64,000 nucleotides of DNA, taken from positions 186,001 through 250,000 of the forward strand of contig NZ_JAJIRT010000003.1 of assembly GCF_025717675.1 (NCBI RefSeq). Reading direction: 5' to 3'. Every line of letters begins with the position of its first letter. Position 1 is the stretch's first letter. The translations under genes and the position numbers were made by a program. The notes under the pieces are model-generated. The model was not told the DNA's origin. It worked only from the letters and a program-made list of their open reading frames with translations, and made no database searches. Shown piece after piece: positions 53,901 to 62,089 of this stretch. This DNA is from Paucibacter sp. DJ2R-2. Lineage in GTDB: Bacteria > Pseudomonadota > Gammaproteobacteria > Burkholderiales > Burkholderiaceae_C.

Positions 53901-53994
53901 GCCGGAGTTTGTCGAATCCTCGCCCTACTACGACTTCACCCAGGGTGATTGGCGCGGCCGCTACCTGAGCCTGCGTTTGTCCATGAGTTGGTAA
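50938..53994 (+). CDS. TonB-dependent receptor with STN signalling domain (1018 aa)
   Basis: Outer-membrane transducer. A signal peptide (about 1-34) is followed by an STN domain (about 45-115: QPLGESLRAIARQTGVSIVF, then GHLTAAEAIARALEGSGLTP) that contacts FecR and a long Ala/Pro linker. The plug (about 190-315) contains SVQLRGLPLGSTLVLINGRR and GSSAVYGGDALAGVVNVILK, and the beta-barrel ends GRYLSLRLSMSW with terminal Trp. In other lasso systems the receptor beside the isopeptidase takes the peptide back into the cell; that role is inferred here. It is followed by the isopeptidase gene. Confidence 0.92.
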   Translation: MLGKVFRGSRWGGSHLLDSALLALALCCGAACASEAASAAKHRIDQPAQPLGESLRAIARQTGVSIVFDPGKVNGRTSRSVFGHLTAAEAIARALEGSGLTPTVMSDGSIVVRPAPTPGTSGPASGPGAATVPTLELAPRPSGMAVAVADASSSRPMMAVTASLVNSDAASTEEGHGTVASLGRIEVTGSRLKRIEADGPTPVNVYTRGDIDRSGQPSLERFLSTLNEASVSPGESSFVATTGQGSVQLRGLPLGSTLVLINGRRLQAVGSSSANFFNLNLIPMAAVDRIEVVPVGSSAVYGGDALAGVVNVILKKSLDGLVLDARLASGQGSGDGNISMGAGTRTQSGSYIVLGAYNKASPLTMAERGFFVDADYRRFGGVDARTRSCTPGTVSSSTGANLPGLNSSFAAIPTMAPGQALTQASFTASAGQANLCNSMANGKGRALVHGTESLSFHAAGDYRLSDDWSVFGELTLAKDKLSAEEGGLLLSNVLVPATNPHNPFSVPVRVTARLGPENGFERLARDTDFTRALVGMRGELPAGWELEASFSSTRDDGQRRLSNTTPNVAARTAALAASSAAAALNPFTAGKAASDEVLQAIWSDSIRDNHGRKDQVSAFLRGSVLELPAGSVDLIAGAEAARDRYRTVTPGSFDIAARRSNSAAFGEMHVPLWRSSPSEGPAREMAALTIAARRDHYSDFGSASTYQAGLEFRPSKTTLLRASTATSFKPPTLLQTKVDDLRYSTEAFGLVDPARANAPIVGGEVLRTTNRDLNPETGRALAFGAVWEPESAQGTRLGVTAWRVKIDGLISLLWPQVVLANEARFPGFVTRAPAAPGQVGAVTQVLYAEVNYGGVDTSGLDLEAAHAWKTEGSKWTLSASATRTRDYEVTLAPGAPAENRLGRRAIDFWSPAWKGRLFAGMDRGAWNMGLTSRYLGRYRDSLPSERRLGGYWLHDMAATFKLAPLGLSLASAKDASLSLSVANIANRMPEFVESSPYYDFTQGDWRGRYLSLRLSMSW

Positions 53995-54294
53995 GCGCCG
54001 ACCAGGGGTCTGCCGAGTATGGGGGGACATGGGCCCTTGCGGCGATCCGGTCCGCGCCGTGTCCTCGCTGTCCTTTCGTTGCCTCAGCGGTTTCCGCACT
54101 TTTCCGCAAGCCCCTGAGCTTTCTTCCTGCGATGACCTAGGGCAGCGCACTTCGTGGCGTCGCCTGGCGCATCTCAGCGCCCGTGCTCAGTGGCTCCCTT
54201 GTTGACTGGGCTCGGCCTGGCCTCGTAGGCCGGACGTTGCTTGGCTCATTTCTATTCCTGTTTTTGAACCCGACCGATGAGTCCGGGGGATTCC

Positions 54295-56748
54295 ATGTTG
54301 CAAACACTTTTCTCCCATTTGATGCGCGAGGGCTGGACTGGCTTGGATGACGGGCTTTGGTTCTGCCTGTTGATCTTGTGTCTTGTGTTGCCACTTCCAG
54401 AGGCCCATGCGGCCATGGGGCCGACGGTGCGAGAGCTGATCGAGTTCACGCGCATCATTCAGCCGATTCAGCATGACGCTGAAACGCTGCAGAGCCAGGT
54501 GTCGCCGGATGGCTCACAAGCCTTTGTGGTCACCCGTACGGCTAAGGTGGCCAACGACGTGAATCGGTTCGAGATCTTGCTGCTGGACCTGAACGCCGGG
54601 CGCCTGGCCGCCTCGGCACCTGGTGCTGCTGTTCGCGTGTTCTCGGTGGAGTCGCGCAATGATGACGACGATGCGAACCCTTCGTTGCGCGAGGTCCGCT
54701 GGCATGACCATCGAAGTCTTGTGTTTCGGGCCCGCCTGCACGACGAGCCGTTCCAGGTCTATCAACTCGATGTGTTGACCCAGCGCTTGACGCAGTTGAC
54801 CTACGCGCCCCTGGGGGTCCTGTCCTTTGACGTGTCCGGTGATTCGAGGCGCGTGGTCTATGTGGCCCCGGTGCCCAACCCTGCGATGCCCCCTGGAGCG
54901 CGCAGCGTGGTGGTGGGAACTCACTCATTCTGGAGTGTCCATTTTGGGCAGGACAGCTTTCGGACCCAGCAGCGCCGCTATCAGTTCTTTGTGGCGGAAT
55001 CGGGCTCCCGCATGGCCGCACGGCCAGTCGGTGTGCCCTTCCCGGAGAGCGCCGGTGGCTTCCCATCGGTCAGCATGTCACCGGACGGACGGTGGTTGGT
55101 CTTGCCCAAGTACGAGCCGGGCCGGCAGCTCGCGTGGGCCGCGGACTACCCTCAGATTGCTGAGGCGACTGCGAAGTACGGACCATCGGTGACACTGGAT
55201 CCGCTGGCCTACTACTCGCGCCCCATGAGCTATGTCTCGCGACGTTTGGTGCTCTACCGCCTCTCCGACGGCCAGGAGCAGCCCATCCTCGACGCGCCAG
55301 ATGATGTCTTGCCGGGCAACCAGACGCGCACGGATCGGCTCTGGCAGGATGGTGGCGTTTCCTTGGTGATCGCTGGTACCTATCTGCCGCTGCAGGACGC
55401 TGTGAATGCGCCAATGCCTGCCAAGTCAGCTTCGGCCAGTCCGTCGTCTGGCACGCCTCACTCCAAGCCAAGCCCCGCGTCTCACATCATTGAGTTCTGG
55501 CCGGATACAGGGCGCTGGCAGATCATTGCCGCACTCGGGCAGCGTTTGAAGACGGCCTTTCCGATCGCCGGCAAGGCTGGCGCATTCATGGCGATTGATG
55601 GTGGGCAGCACCGCCGTTTTGAGCGTGGCGCGGATGGTGTTTGGCAGGAGTTAGAAGCCGCTGTAGGCCCGGACCCAAGTGCGCCAGGTTCAGGCCCGGC
55701 CTGGCGCCTGAAAGTCGCTCAATCCCTGAACCAACCGCCTGACATCGTCGCCCAGGGCCCTGATGGCGCCGAGGTGCGCCTGACTCAGCTGAATCCGCAA
55801 TATCGTGCTTCCCAGTGGGGCACGATGCGTGAATACGATTGGACGGACGTGGCGGGGCGCCAATGGCGTGGGGGCTTGATGGTGCCTGCGGACTTCAAGG
55901 CGGGTATGCGCTATCCCCTGGTGATTCAGCCCTATGGCTTCTCGCCCAACCGCTTCTATCGCGATGGCTCCAACGACTACGACGGATTCACCAGCGGCTT
56001 TGCCGGTCGAGCTTTTCTGCGTGAAGGCATTCTGGTGTTGGCCTTCCCCTGGCGAGCCAGCAGCGGTGCGCCGACTGACGAACCTGGAGCGCGCCAAGCT
56101 TTCCACGATGGGGTGAGGGCGGCCATCGATGCGCTGGTGAAGGACGGTTCGGTGGATCGGGAGCGCATCGGCATCTTGGGATGGAGTGCCACGGGCGAGC
56201 GGGTGCTGAACTTGCTGACCTTCACAGACACACCGATCCGAGCAGCCACCTTGTTGGATGGTGATGCCAACACCCTGTATTCCATGACGATCACCTATGC
56301 GGTGATGGATGGCATCCAGGCTCGCAAGGAACGAACCAACGGGGGCGGCCCTTTTGGAGAGTCACGCACGCGTTGGATTCGCAACGACCCCTCGCTGTAC
56401 ACCGACTGCATTCGAGCGGCGCTGCGCATCGAGACCTATGGGCCTGAGGTTCATAACAACTGGGACATCTATGCACTTTTGCGCAGGCAATATCGGCCCG
56501 TTGAGCTGCTCATGATTCCAGGTGGTGCACATGCACTGGCGCGGCCCAGCGAACGCATGATTTCGCTGCAAGGCAATGTCGACTGGTATCGCTTCTGGTT
56601 GAAGGGCGAGCAGCGCAACGAGCTGATCGTGCCTGGGGAAACGACTGCCAGCTTGAAGGAACAGTATCAGCGCTGGCAGCAGATGGGAACACTGAAGCAA
56701 GCCATGGACAGGCAGCCCGCATGTGTGCGTACGCTGGATCAAAACTGA
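54295..56748 (+). CDS. Lasso peptide isopeptidase, S9 prolyl-oligopeptidase type (817 aa)
   Basis: Serine hydrolase expected to cut the isopeptide bond of the imported lasso peptide. A signal/anchor segment (about 20-40: LWFCLLILCLVLPLPEAHA) is followed by a seven-bladed propeller (repeated SPDG-type turns such as QVSPDGSQAFVVTRTAKVAN and SMSPDGRWLVLPKYEPG) and an alpha/beta-hydrolase domain. The nucleophile is Ser631 in GILGWSATGER and the His is H746 in MIPGGAHAL; the acidic member is not obvious (Glu718 or Asp724). ATG 54295 has GGGGGA upstream; ATG 54277 is in frame. It converges with the ABC exporter gene. Confidence 0.85.
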   Translation: MLQTLFSHLMREGWTGLDDGLWFCLLILCLVLPLPEAHAAMGPTVRELIEFTRIIQPIQHDAETLQSQVSPDGSQAFVVTRTAKVANDVNRFEILLLDLNAGRLAASAPGAAVRVFSVESRNDDDDANPSLREVRWHDHRSLVFRARLHDEPFQVYQLDVLTQRLTQLTYAPLGVLSFDVSGDSRRVVYVAPVPNPAMPPGARSVVVGTHSFWSVHFGQDSFRTQQRRYQFFVAESGSRMAARPVGVPFPESAGGFPSVSMSPDGRWLVLPKYEPGRQLAWAADYPQIAEATAKYGPSVTLDPLAYYSRPMSYVSRRLVLYRLSDGQEQPILDAPDDVLPGNQTRTDRLWQDGGVSLVIAGTYLPLQDAVNAPMPAKSASASPSSGTPHSKPSPASHIIEFWPDTGRWQIIAALGQRLKTAFPIAGKAGAFMAIDGGQHRRFERGADGVWQELEAAVGPDPSAPGSGPAWRLKVAQSLNQPPDIVAQGPDGAEVRLTQLNPQYRASQWGTMREYDWTDVAGRQWRGGLMVPADFKAGMRYPLVIQPYGFSPNRFYRDGSNDYDGFTSGFAGRAFLREGILVLAFPWRASSGAPTDEPGARQAFHDGVRAAIDALVKDGSVDRERIGILGWSATGERVLNLLTFTDTPIRAATLLDGDANTLYSMTITYAVMDGIQARKERTNGGGPFGESRTRWIRNDPSLYTDCIRAALRIETYGPEVHNNWDIYALLRRQYRPVELLMIPGGAHALARPSERMISLQGNVDWYRFWLKGEQRNELIVPGETTASLKEQYQRWQQMGTLKQAMDRQPACVRTLDQN

Positions 56749-56817
56749 GTTGGACTACCTCAAGTAGGCGAGATGAATTACGACCTGCGACCGGAACTCG
56801 CAAGTATTGACGAGTGT

Positions 56818-58743
56818 TCATTGTCCGGCCCCGGTCTGCTGGGCCCACCACATCTTGGCGTAGATGCCTCCGCCTGCAAGCAGGTCCGCATGCTTACCTT
56901 GCTCAACGATTCGGCCGTCAGCCATGACGGCGATCAGGTCGAGGTCTTGAAGCACCGAGAGTCGGTGGGCGATGGTGATGGAGGTTCGACCCGCGGTGAC
57001 TCTGCGTTGTTCAATCAGGATCTGGCGCTCGGTGTTGGCATCGAGCATCGAGGTTGCTTCATCGAAGACAAAGATCTGCGGGCTCTTCAGGATGGCGCGG
57101 GCCATGGCGACTCGCTGGCGCTCACCGCCCGAGAGCCTTTGGCCACGCTCGCCAACCCGAGTCTCGAAGGCCTGTGGCATGGACGTGATGAGGCCATGCA
57201 TTCCTGCGAGGCATGCGGCTTCCTTGACGTCCTGGATCGTCGCACCTTCCCTGCCGATGGCGATGTTGTCAGCGATGGTGGCATCGAACAGAACGACATC
57301 TTGTGGCACCACGGCGATCATGCTTCGCAGCGTGCTCAGCGGCAGGGTGTGGATGGGAACATCGTCGAAGAAGACCTGGCCAGATTGGGGTATGTAGAGC
57401 CCCAGCAAGACTCGCACCAGTGAGGACTTGCCGCCTCCGCTTTCCCCGACGATGCCGATCGAGCTTCCTGCGGGGATGTCCAGATTCAATCCATCGAGCA
57501 CAAGGCGCTGCTCATCGAAAGCCATGTGAATGTCGGAGAAGCGGATGTGTGGCGCTTTGACAATGGGCTGGGATGTCCCCATGCTGCCGGCCCTGGGTCT
57601 GGGATCGCTTGCTTTGATCTCGGACTGCGTCCTCCGCTGGTCGGCTGATTCAGCCTCTCGTTCTTGCTGAAAGACTTCCATGATCGGCCGGATGAAAGCC
57701 AGGCTCTGCAGCGAGTCACGTAGGGCTGAGCTCATCATTTCTAGCAGGCGAATGAGTTGGACCATGTAGAGGTTTGCCAAGAAAAACCCGCCAATGCTCA
57801 GCTCACCCGAAATCAGTGCACGGGAGGCGAGTAGCAGCGATGCGGCAATCGCCAAGCCGAAGGCTGCTGTGGTCAGCAGGGCCTGGCTGAGTCGTCGCCC
57901 CTGCAGCCTCGACCAGGCGCGCTCAAGCTCCTGTGTGGCTCGGTTGAATTTTCCTTGCGCCCACGTCTCGGCACCAAAGCACTTGAGGGGTTCACAGTTG
58001 CTCAGGCTGTCGCTCATGAGTCCGTGCGCATGGAAGTTGGCGCGAGAGACGAACCCTGCCGCAACTTTGATCCGGGAGGACCAGATCAGGACCAGGCTCA
58101 GGTAGGCGAATGCAGTGGTGGCGAAGATGCCATTCAATGCGGGCTGGCCCAGGGTCAAGAGCACGGCGCTGGCAGTGAGAGCCTCCGCCAAGATCGGGAC
58201 TGCGCTGCCGGCCAGATTGAACAGAATGACTTGGTAGGCGGAGATGGCCTGCTGCAGGATCTGGACCTTGGCATCGCCTCGCGCATGCAAATGCGCGGAT
58301 AGGGGCAATGCCAAGACGTGCCGGAAGAAGCGCTGTCGTAGGTGCGCGTACAAGCCTTGCTCCGCGGAGCTGAGCATCCAGGGGCGCAGATCGGTGCACA
58401 GACGCGCCCCACACAGACACAGCAAGTAGGCCAGGCTGAACCCGAGCAATTGGTTGGCTGCAGGAGCCTGATCCGCCGGGACACTCTGGGCTGTGGCCCC
58501 ATCGATCATGCCTTTGAGCGCAAGCGGTGCCACGCCAGCTAGCAGACCGCCAGCGACGGCCAGAAGGTTGGCCGCCAACAAGTGGAAAATTTGCGACCGA
58601 CTGCAGCCCGTGAACAGGAGCTGGAGCGCTAGACAAAGCTCAGTCAGCGCATTCTTGAATGGCTGCATGCCGTCCTGGCGCGGCGCCTCTGTCCTTGCTC
58701 CACTGCCACCGTCGACTCCGTCGCTGGTCCTCCTGTTCCTCAT
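56818..58743 (-). CDS. Lasso peptide ABC exporter (D protein, 641 aa)
   Basis: Homodimeric exporter half-transporter giving export and immunity. The membrane domain (about 50-350, six helices) precedes a nucleotide-binding domain with Walker A GESGGGKSS (434-442), signature LSGGERQRVAMARA (from 537) and Walker B IFVFDEATSMLD (from 557). The last residues are plain. It follows the cyclase gene by 42 bases on the same strand, giving the gene order A-B-C-D of proteobacterial lasso clusters. Confidence 0.92.
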   Translation of the reverse strand: MRNRRTSDGVDGGSGARTEAPRQDGMQPFKNALTELCLALQLLFTGCSRSQIFHLLAANLLAVAGGLLAGVAPLALKGMIDGATAQSVPADQAPAANQLLGFSLAYLLCLCGARLCTDLRPWMLSSAEQGLYAHLRQRFFRHVLALPLSAHLHARGDAKVQILQQAISAYQVILFNLAGSAVPILAEALTASAVLLTLGQPALNGIFATTAFAYLSLVLIWSSRIKVAAGFVSRANFHAHGLMSDSLSNCEPLKCFGAETWAQGKFNRATQELERAWSRLQGRRLSQALLTTAAFGLAIAASLLLASRALISGELSIGGFFLANLYMVQLIRLLEMMSSALRDSLQSLAFIRPIMEVFQQEREAESADQRRTQSEIKASDPRPRAGSMGTSQPIVKAPHIRFSDIHMAFDEQRLVLDGLNLDIPAGSSIGIVGESGGGKSSLVRVLLGLYIPQSGQVFFDDVPIHTLPLSTLRSMIAVVPQDVVLFDATIADNIAIGREGATIQDVKEAACLAGMHGLITSMPQAFETRVGERGQRLSGGERQRVAMARAILKSPQIFVFDEATSMLDANTERQILIEQRRVTAGRTSITIAHRLSVLQDLDLIAVMADGRIVEQGKHADLLAGGGIYAKMWWAQQTGAGQ

Positions 58744-58785
58744 GAGGTGGTCCCTAGTTCTGCCGTGGACGCCTTTTATGGCCGA

Positions 58786-60588
58786 CTAGGGCTGCCAGCG
58801 GCTGAGCCAGGCCTCCACCGCAACCAAGGCATGGATCTGTGAGCTTGACGCGGATTGGGTGCTCGGACGGTCGAACAGTTGGGCCTGCAGACGACTCCGA
58901 TCGAGTAAGCCTCGGCGGCAGAGCTCTCCGTCGAGCAAGAGCTCACGCACCGTGTTGATATTGGCGTTCAGCACGGCTTTGACGTGTTCTTCCATTCCCC
59001 CCTTGGAACGACGTCTGATGATGGAGGCGGGGAGGTCGTTCTCAAACGCCCGTCTTGCCAATGCACGGCCCTGTCCTCCTCGTGTCAGCAGATGGCTGGG
59101 CAGGCGTAGGCATAGTTCCACCAAGGGCTGAGAGAGCAGTGGGTTGACGAGTTCCGGGGCTGCTTCTTGCTCGAAAGGGTCATAGTAGCCAATGGGCTGC
59201 ATGAGGGCCGTGGCTTGAGTGAACTTGCCAATCGGCAGACGCTGGGCCTCATCTTGGGCCGGATGGCTGAAGAGCTCCATGTCCACGCCTTGGGCCGAGG
59301 ACTCTGTGCTGAACGCCGTCGCCGGCCCCGATGTGGCTCTCAGGGCGGGGTCGGGTTTCAAGCGTTCCCTCAGCGCAAACCGTGCGGCCCGCCAGACCGA
59401 TGTGCGCCCGAGGCGTGCCGCGTCCAAGGCTGCGCTTGCAAAGCCTGAGTCCAGGCCTCGGGTGGCCAGGTAGTCGGCCGCCGGCCACCACGACGAAATT
59501 TCGAAGAACAGCGCATCGCCACCTGCGCCGGTGAAGAGGGCCGGCGCTGCGTGAGCCGCGGCCAGGTGCGCATCGGTGCGCGAGTTCATCCAGCCGAGGT
59601 AGTGCACTGGATCCGGCATGCGTGCCGTCTGCAGCACGCGCTCCAGCTGGAATCCAGGTTCACGCTCTCGTTCCAGCAGATCTCGGCCGGCACGCGATGC
59701 TGCCAGGCGCGCGTAGTGGCGTTCGTCACTGTTGGAGCCAGGCGAGTGGTAGTTGAGACAGATCACATCGGCGGGCGAGCTTCCCGCGGCCAGACAGCTG
59801 AGCATGATGGAGGAGTCGACACCGCCGGACAATCGCAGCAACAAGGTGTCATAGCTGCCTGCCCAGGCCTGGACACAGCTTCGCACGGTGTGTCTCAGCA
59901 AGCTCGCCGCGTCCTCGAATGGCAGATACAAGGGTGAACGAGCGAAATGGACCGCGTCCCAAAGCAGGGTCGGCCGACCCTGACTCAGGTCGAGCATCTC
60001 GCCTGGCAGGACCTGTTGCACACCATCCAGGGCGGTCCCCTTTCCAATCTGGGGGCCATGCAGCAGCTGCGCTCTGAGGGCATCCCAGTTCACGCGGGGC
60101 AGCTCTTGGGCGTCCAGCACTTGAAGCGCATCCTCCAGCCATGAGAAAACAACCGTCACTCCGTGCCGCTGCAGATGGAAGCAGGGCAAGGTGCCGCTTG
60201 GGTCGCGCAGCACGCAGTGGGCCCCACCCTTGTCGGTGAAGAAAGCGATGTAGCGTCCCCAGAACTGCTGCTGCAGCGCTCGTCCCCCGCTGTTCAGGAT
60301 TTCAGTGCTGGATTTCTGGTCGAAGTTGCCTTGCTTTGCTCGCGGATGGAATGCTTGTTCTAGGCTCTGCCGCTGAAACAGTTTGCCCAGGATGACGCCG
60401 CGGTGGTCGTGCAGCAGGAGGGAATCGTTGATTCCCGTTTTTTCCCCTCGCGTGTAGACCTGCATGCCGGGGCGGCTCAGCACCTGCCGCCAGACTTGGA
60501 TTTGTCGAGTCTGGGATCCCAGCTCATTGGCGGCAGCACTCGGGTCGGCCAGGTTGGAGTCCCAGACAAAAGCAAGATAGCGAAACAT
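58786..60588 (-). CDS. Lasso cyclase (C protein), asparagine synthetase-like (600 aa)
   Basis: ATP-dependent enzyme that adenylates the ring Asp/Glu side chain and closes the macrolactam with the core Gly1. The N-terminal glutaminase-like half begins MFRYLAFVW and lacks the Cys2 nucleophile of true AsnB, as in other lasso cyclases. The synthetase half has the PP-loop SGGVDSS (254-260) and later blocks (HYLGWMNSRTDAHLAAAHAA, then LFTGAGGDALFF). It starts 18 bases after the B gene stop. The missing amidotransferase Cys plus neighbours make the lasso assignment firm. Confidence 0.92.
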   Translation of the reverse strand: MFRYLAFVWDSNLADPSAAANELGSQTRQIQVWRQVLSRPGMQVYTRGEKTGINDSLLLHDHRGVILGKLFQRQSLEQAFHPRAKQGNFDQKSSTEILNSGGRALQQQFWGRYIAFFTDKGGAHCVLRDPSGTLPCFHLQRHGVTVVFSWLEDALQVLDAQELPRVNWDALRAQLLHGPQIGKGTALDGVQQVLPGEMLDLSQGRPTLLWDAVHFARSPLYLPFEDAASLLRHTVRSCVQAWAGSYDTLLLRLSGGVDSSIMLSCLAAGSSPADVICLNYHSPGSNSDERHYARLAASRAGRDLLEREREPGFQLERVLQTARMPDPVHYLGWMNSRTDAHLAAAHAAPALFTGAGGDALFFEISSWWPAADYLATRGLDSGFASAALDAARLGRTSVWRAARFALRERLKPDPALRATSGPATAFSTESSAQGVDMELFSHPAQDEAQRLPIGKFTQATALMQPIGYYDPFEQEAAPELVNPLLSQPLVELCLRLPSHLLTRGGQGRALARRAFENDLPASIIRRRSKGGMEEHVKAVLNANINTVRELLLDGELCRRGLLDRSRLQAQLFDRPSTQSASSSQIHALVAVEAWLSRWQP

Positions 60589-60606
60589 GGCGTCAGGTGC
60601 TCCGGC

Positions 60607-61338
60607 CTACACGACGAGGATGGGGCAAAACTGGCGAACGCGCTCATGCTGGTCGTTCAAGACCATGTCGCCACGCTGAACCCAGGAATGGGCGGCAAAG
60701 GGATTTGACTTGACACCAATCACCCATTGAGCTGAAAGGCCTTCAGTGGCTAGGAAGCCCAGGAGGGACAGGGAGTCATGAAGGCACTGCTGCTGCGTGC
60801 TGAAGAAGAAGGGGCGAAGCGCGGCATATGCGGCACATGCACTCTGGATGGCCTCTATCGACTCAGCGCCGGGGCCCCGTAGTCTGTGCTTGCGCGAAAT
60901 GCGCGCGCAGACGATGGCCCACAAGGACCGATGGCGAAGACACCAGCTCGCACTTGCTGAACTTGTTAAGAAAGCAAAGGAACGCCGGGCGCTGATCCGC
61001 GCAGTCGTCCCGTCATGATCCAGTTCCTGCAACGCAGTTGGCAGTGCTGTTTCAGGGGCTTGTTCCGGGGCCGCTTCAGAGGCAGGCCGTATCAGGAGCT
61101 CCAAGGCAACGAGTTGTTGCACCGTCTTGTGATTGGGTAGCGGGGTGTCCGTGTTGTGTGGCTGGGCGTCAAAGGCTGGCCAGCCCTTGATCAACTTGCT
61201 CAGCGGCAGAGCTTCCGGCTTGCTGATGGCCAAATAGCGGTTTCGGCGCAAGTCGAGCAAGACCACGCAGCTTTCGCAGGCGCAAGCCCTTACATGGTGG
61301 GCCAGTTCCAGTTGCGGCTTCGAGTGCGCATCTTGCAT
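60607..61338 (-). CDS. Lasso peptide B protein: fused RRE (B1) and leader peptidase (B2)
   Basis: A 243-residue protein. Residues 1-85 form a PqqD-like leader-recognition domain (VRACACESCVVLLDLRRNRY, LAISKPEALPLSKLI). Residues about 125-243 form the transglutaminase-like cysteine protease (B2) that cuts the leader. Its triad reads C185 (QQQCLHDSLSLLGFL), H217 (FAAHSWVQRGDMV) and D229 (VLND). The fused form is normal for proteobacteria. It lies 295 bases after the precursor, separated by a strong hairpin, and 18 bases before the cyclase. Confidence 0.9.
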   Translation of the reverse strand: MQDAHSKPQLELAHHVRACACESCVVLLDLRRNRYLAISKPEALPLSKLIKGWPAFDAQPHNTDTPLPNHKTVQQLVALELLIRPASEAAPEQAPETALPTALQELDHDGTTARISARRSFAFLTSSASASWCLRHRSLWAIVCARISRKHRLRGPGAESIEAIQSACAAYAALRPFFFSTQQQCLHDSLSLLGFLATEGLSAQWVIGVKSNPFAAHSWVQRGDMVLNDQHERVRQFCPILVV

Positions 61339-61549
61339 GGCGTTCTCCGAGTCCAGGTCCTTGGTTTGGCGTGAAAAGCATCCGGAGGTCGGCTCTTTGG
61401 TGGGTCTTGGCGGTCGCCTCCGTAGTGGACGATCGCCGTTTACTTAGACTTGGCGCGGCTGCGTTACGTCACGACACGCCGCCTCAGGGTTTTTGCATGG
61501 CAAGCTGAGTTTGGGATCTCACGCTGTGGGAGTGGATGCTTTTGGGGTC

Positions 61550-61584
61550 AGTCCTGGGCGCCGTTGTTTACGGAGCCCAGGACT
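61550..61584 (-). promoter_or_regulatory. Hairpin between lasso precursor and B gene
   Basis: AGTCCTGGGC and GCCCAGGACT form a perfect 10-bp stem, extended by three CCG/CGG pairs after a G-A mismatch, around a short loop. On the minus strand it begins 49 bases after the precursor stop and has no T-run. It probably acts as partial terminator or mRNA-stabilising end, giving more precursor than enzyme, as intergenic hairpins do in other lasso operons. Confidence 0.6.
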
Positions 61585-61633
61585 TTCTCTCAAGCTAGGC
61601 AGCGCGCTCCGTTGTGGCGCGTGCCAAGCTCAT

Positions 61634-61768
61634 TCAGGGCTCGCGGCGACCCGGGATCACCGGGTTTTCCTCGGCATATTCCAGGGCTGGGAAGCCCAGG
61701 GTCAGTTCCTTGGCATCACCCAGTTCGATGACCGGGGTTTGTTGCTCCAGTTGCGATTTCTCGTCCAT
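61634..61768 (-). CDS. Lasso peptide precursor (44 aa), rubrivinodin-like core
   Basis: Small gene with AAGGAG seven bases before ATG 61768. The 24-residue leader has the RRE-binding pattern TPVIELGDAKELTL, with Thr23 at the penultimate position as lasso peptidases require. The 20-residue core is GFPALEYAEENPVIPGRREP. Gly1 and Glu9 would form a nine-residue ring, leaving an 11-residue tail ENPVIPGRREP. From memory the Rubrivivax gelatinosus lasso peptide rubrivinodin is GAPSLINSEDNPAFPQRV, sharing G.P.L...E and the NP..P.R tail, so this is a close relative with a different ring face and extra C-terminal residues. It lies at the head of the B-C-D operon. Confidence 0.9.
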   Translation of the reverse strand: MDEKSQLEQQTPVIELGDAKELTLGFPALEYAEENPVIPGRREP

Positions 61769-61801
61769 GACAGACTCCTTCAAGTTGAGGTTGAGACCCA
61801 G

Positions 61802-61828
61802 TGCCTGAGGCCTTCTTGACCTCAGGCA
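61802..61828. promoter_or_regulatory. Hairpin in the lasso operon 5' leader
   Basis: TGCCTGAGG pairs with CCTCAGGCA (9 bp, 9-base loop), 34 bases upstream of the precursor start codon. It would lie in the 5' untranslated region if transcription starts farther upstream, or serve as an operator palindrome. No match to a known element is claimed. Confidence 0.45.
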
Positions 61829-62089
61829 ACTTGAAGTTAGCTCCGGCTGTCGGCTGTGTCGATGTCAAAGGGACGATGCCGGTCTGTGTTCGGCGGCCGT
61901 GATCGAGGCGAGCCCATGGCTACAGCTACTTGGAATTTGCATCTTGGGCGGTCGAGCAGCGATGCTCTACTTGTTCGGCAGTCAGGGTGATCAGTTGGGC
62001 GCAGGCCATTGCTTGCGGTATTCCGAACGTTTTTCACGTTACTTGAGGGGTTACATTGAGGGAAATGGCCTTGAAATCGTCATTGTTCA

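Noticed and set aside
61339-61633. Search for a second lasso precursor between A and B genes.
   Set aside because: No other small frame with a Thr-x-Gly cleavage pattern and ring Asp/Glu was found on the minus strand here.
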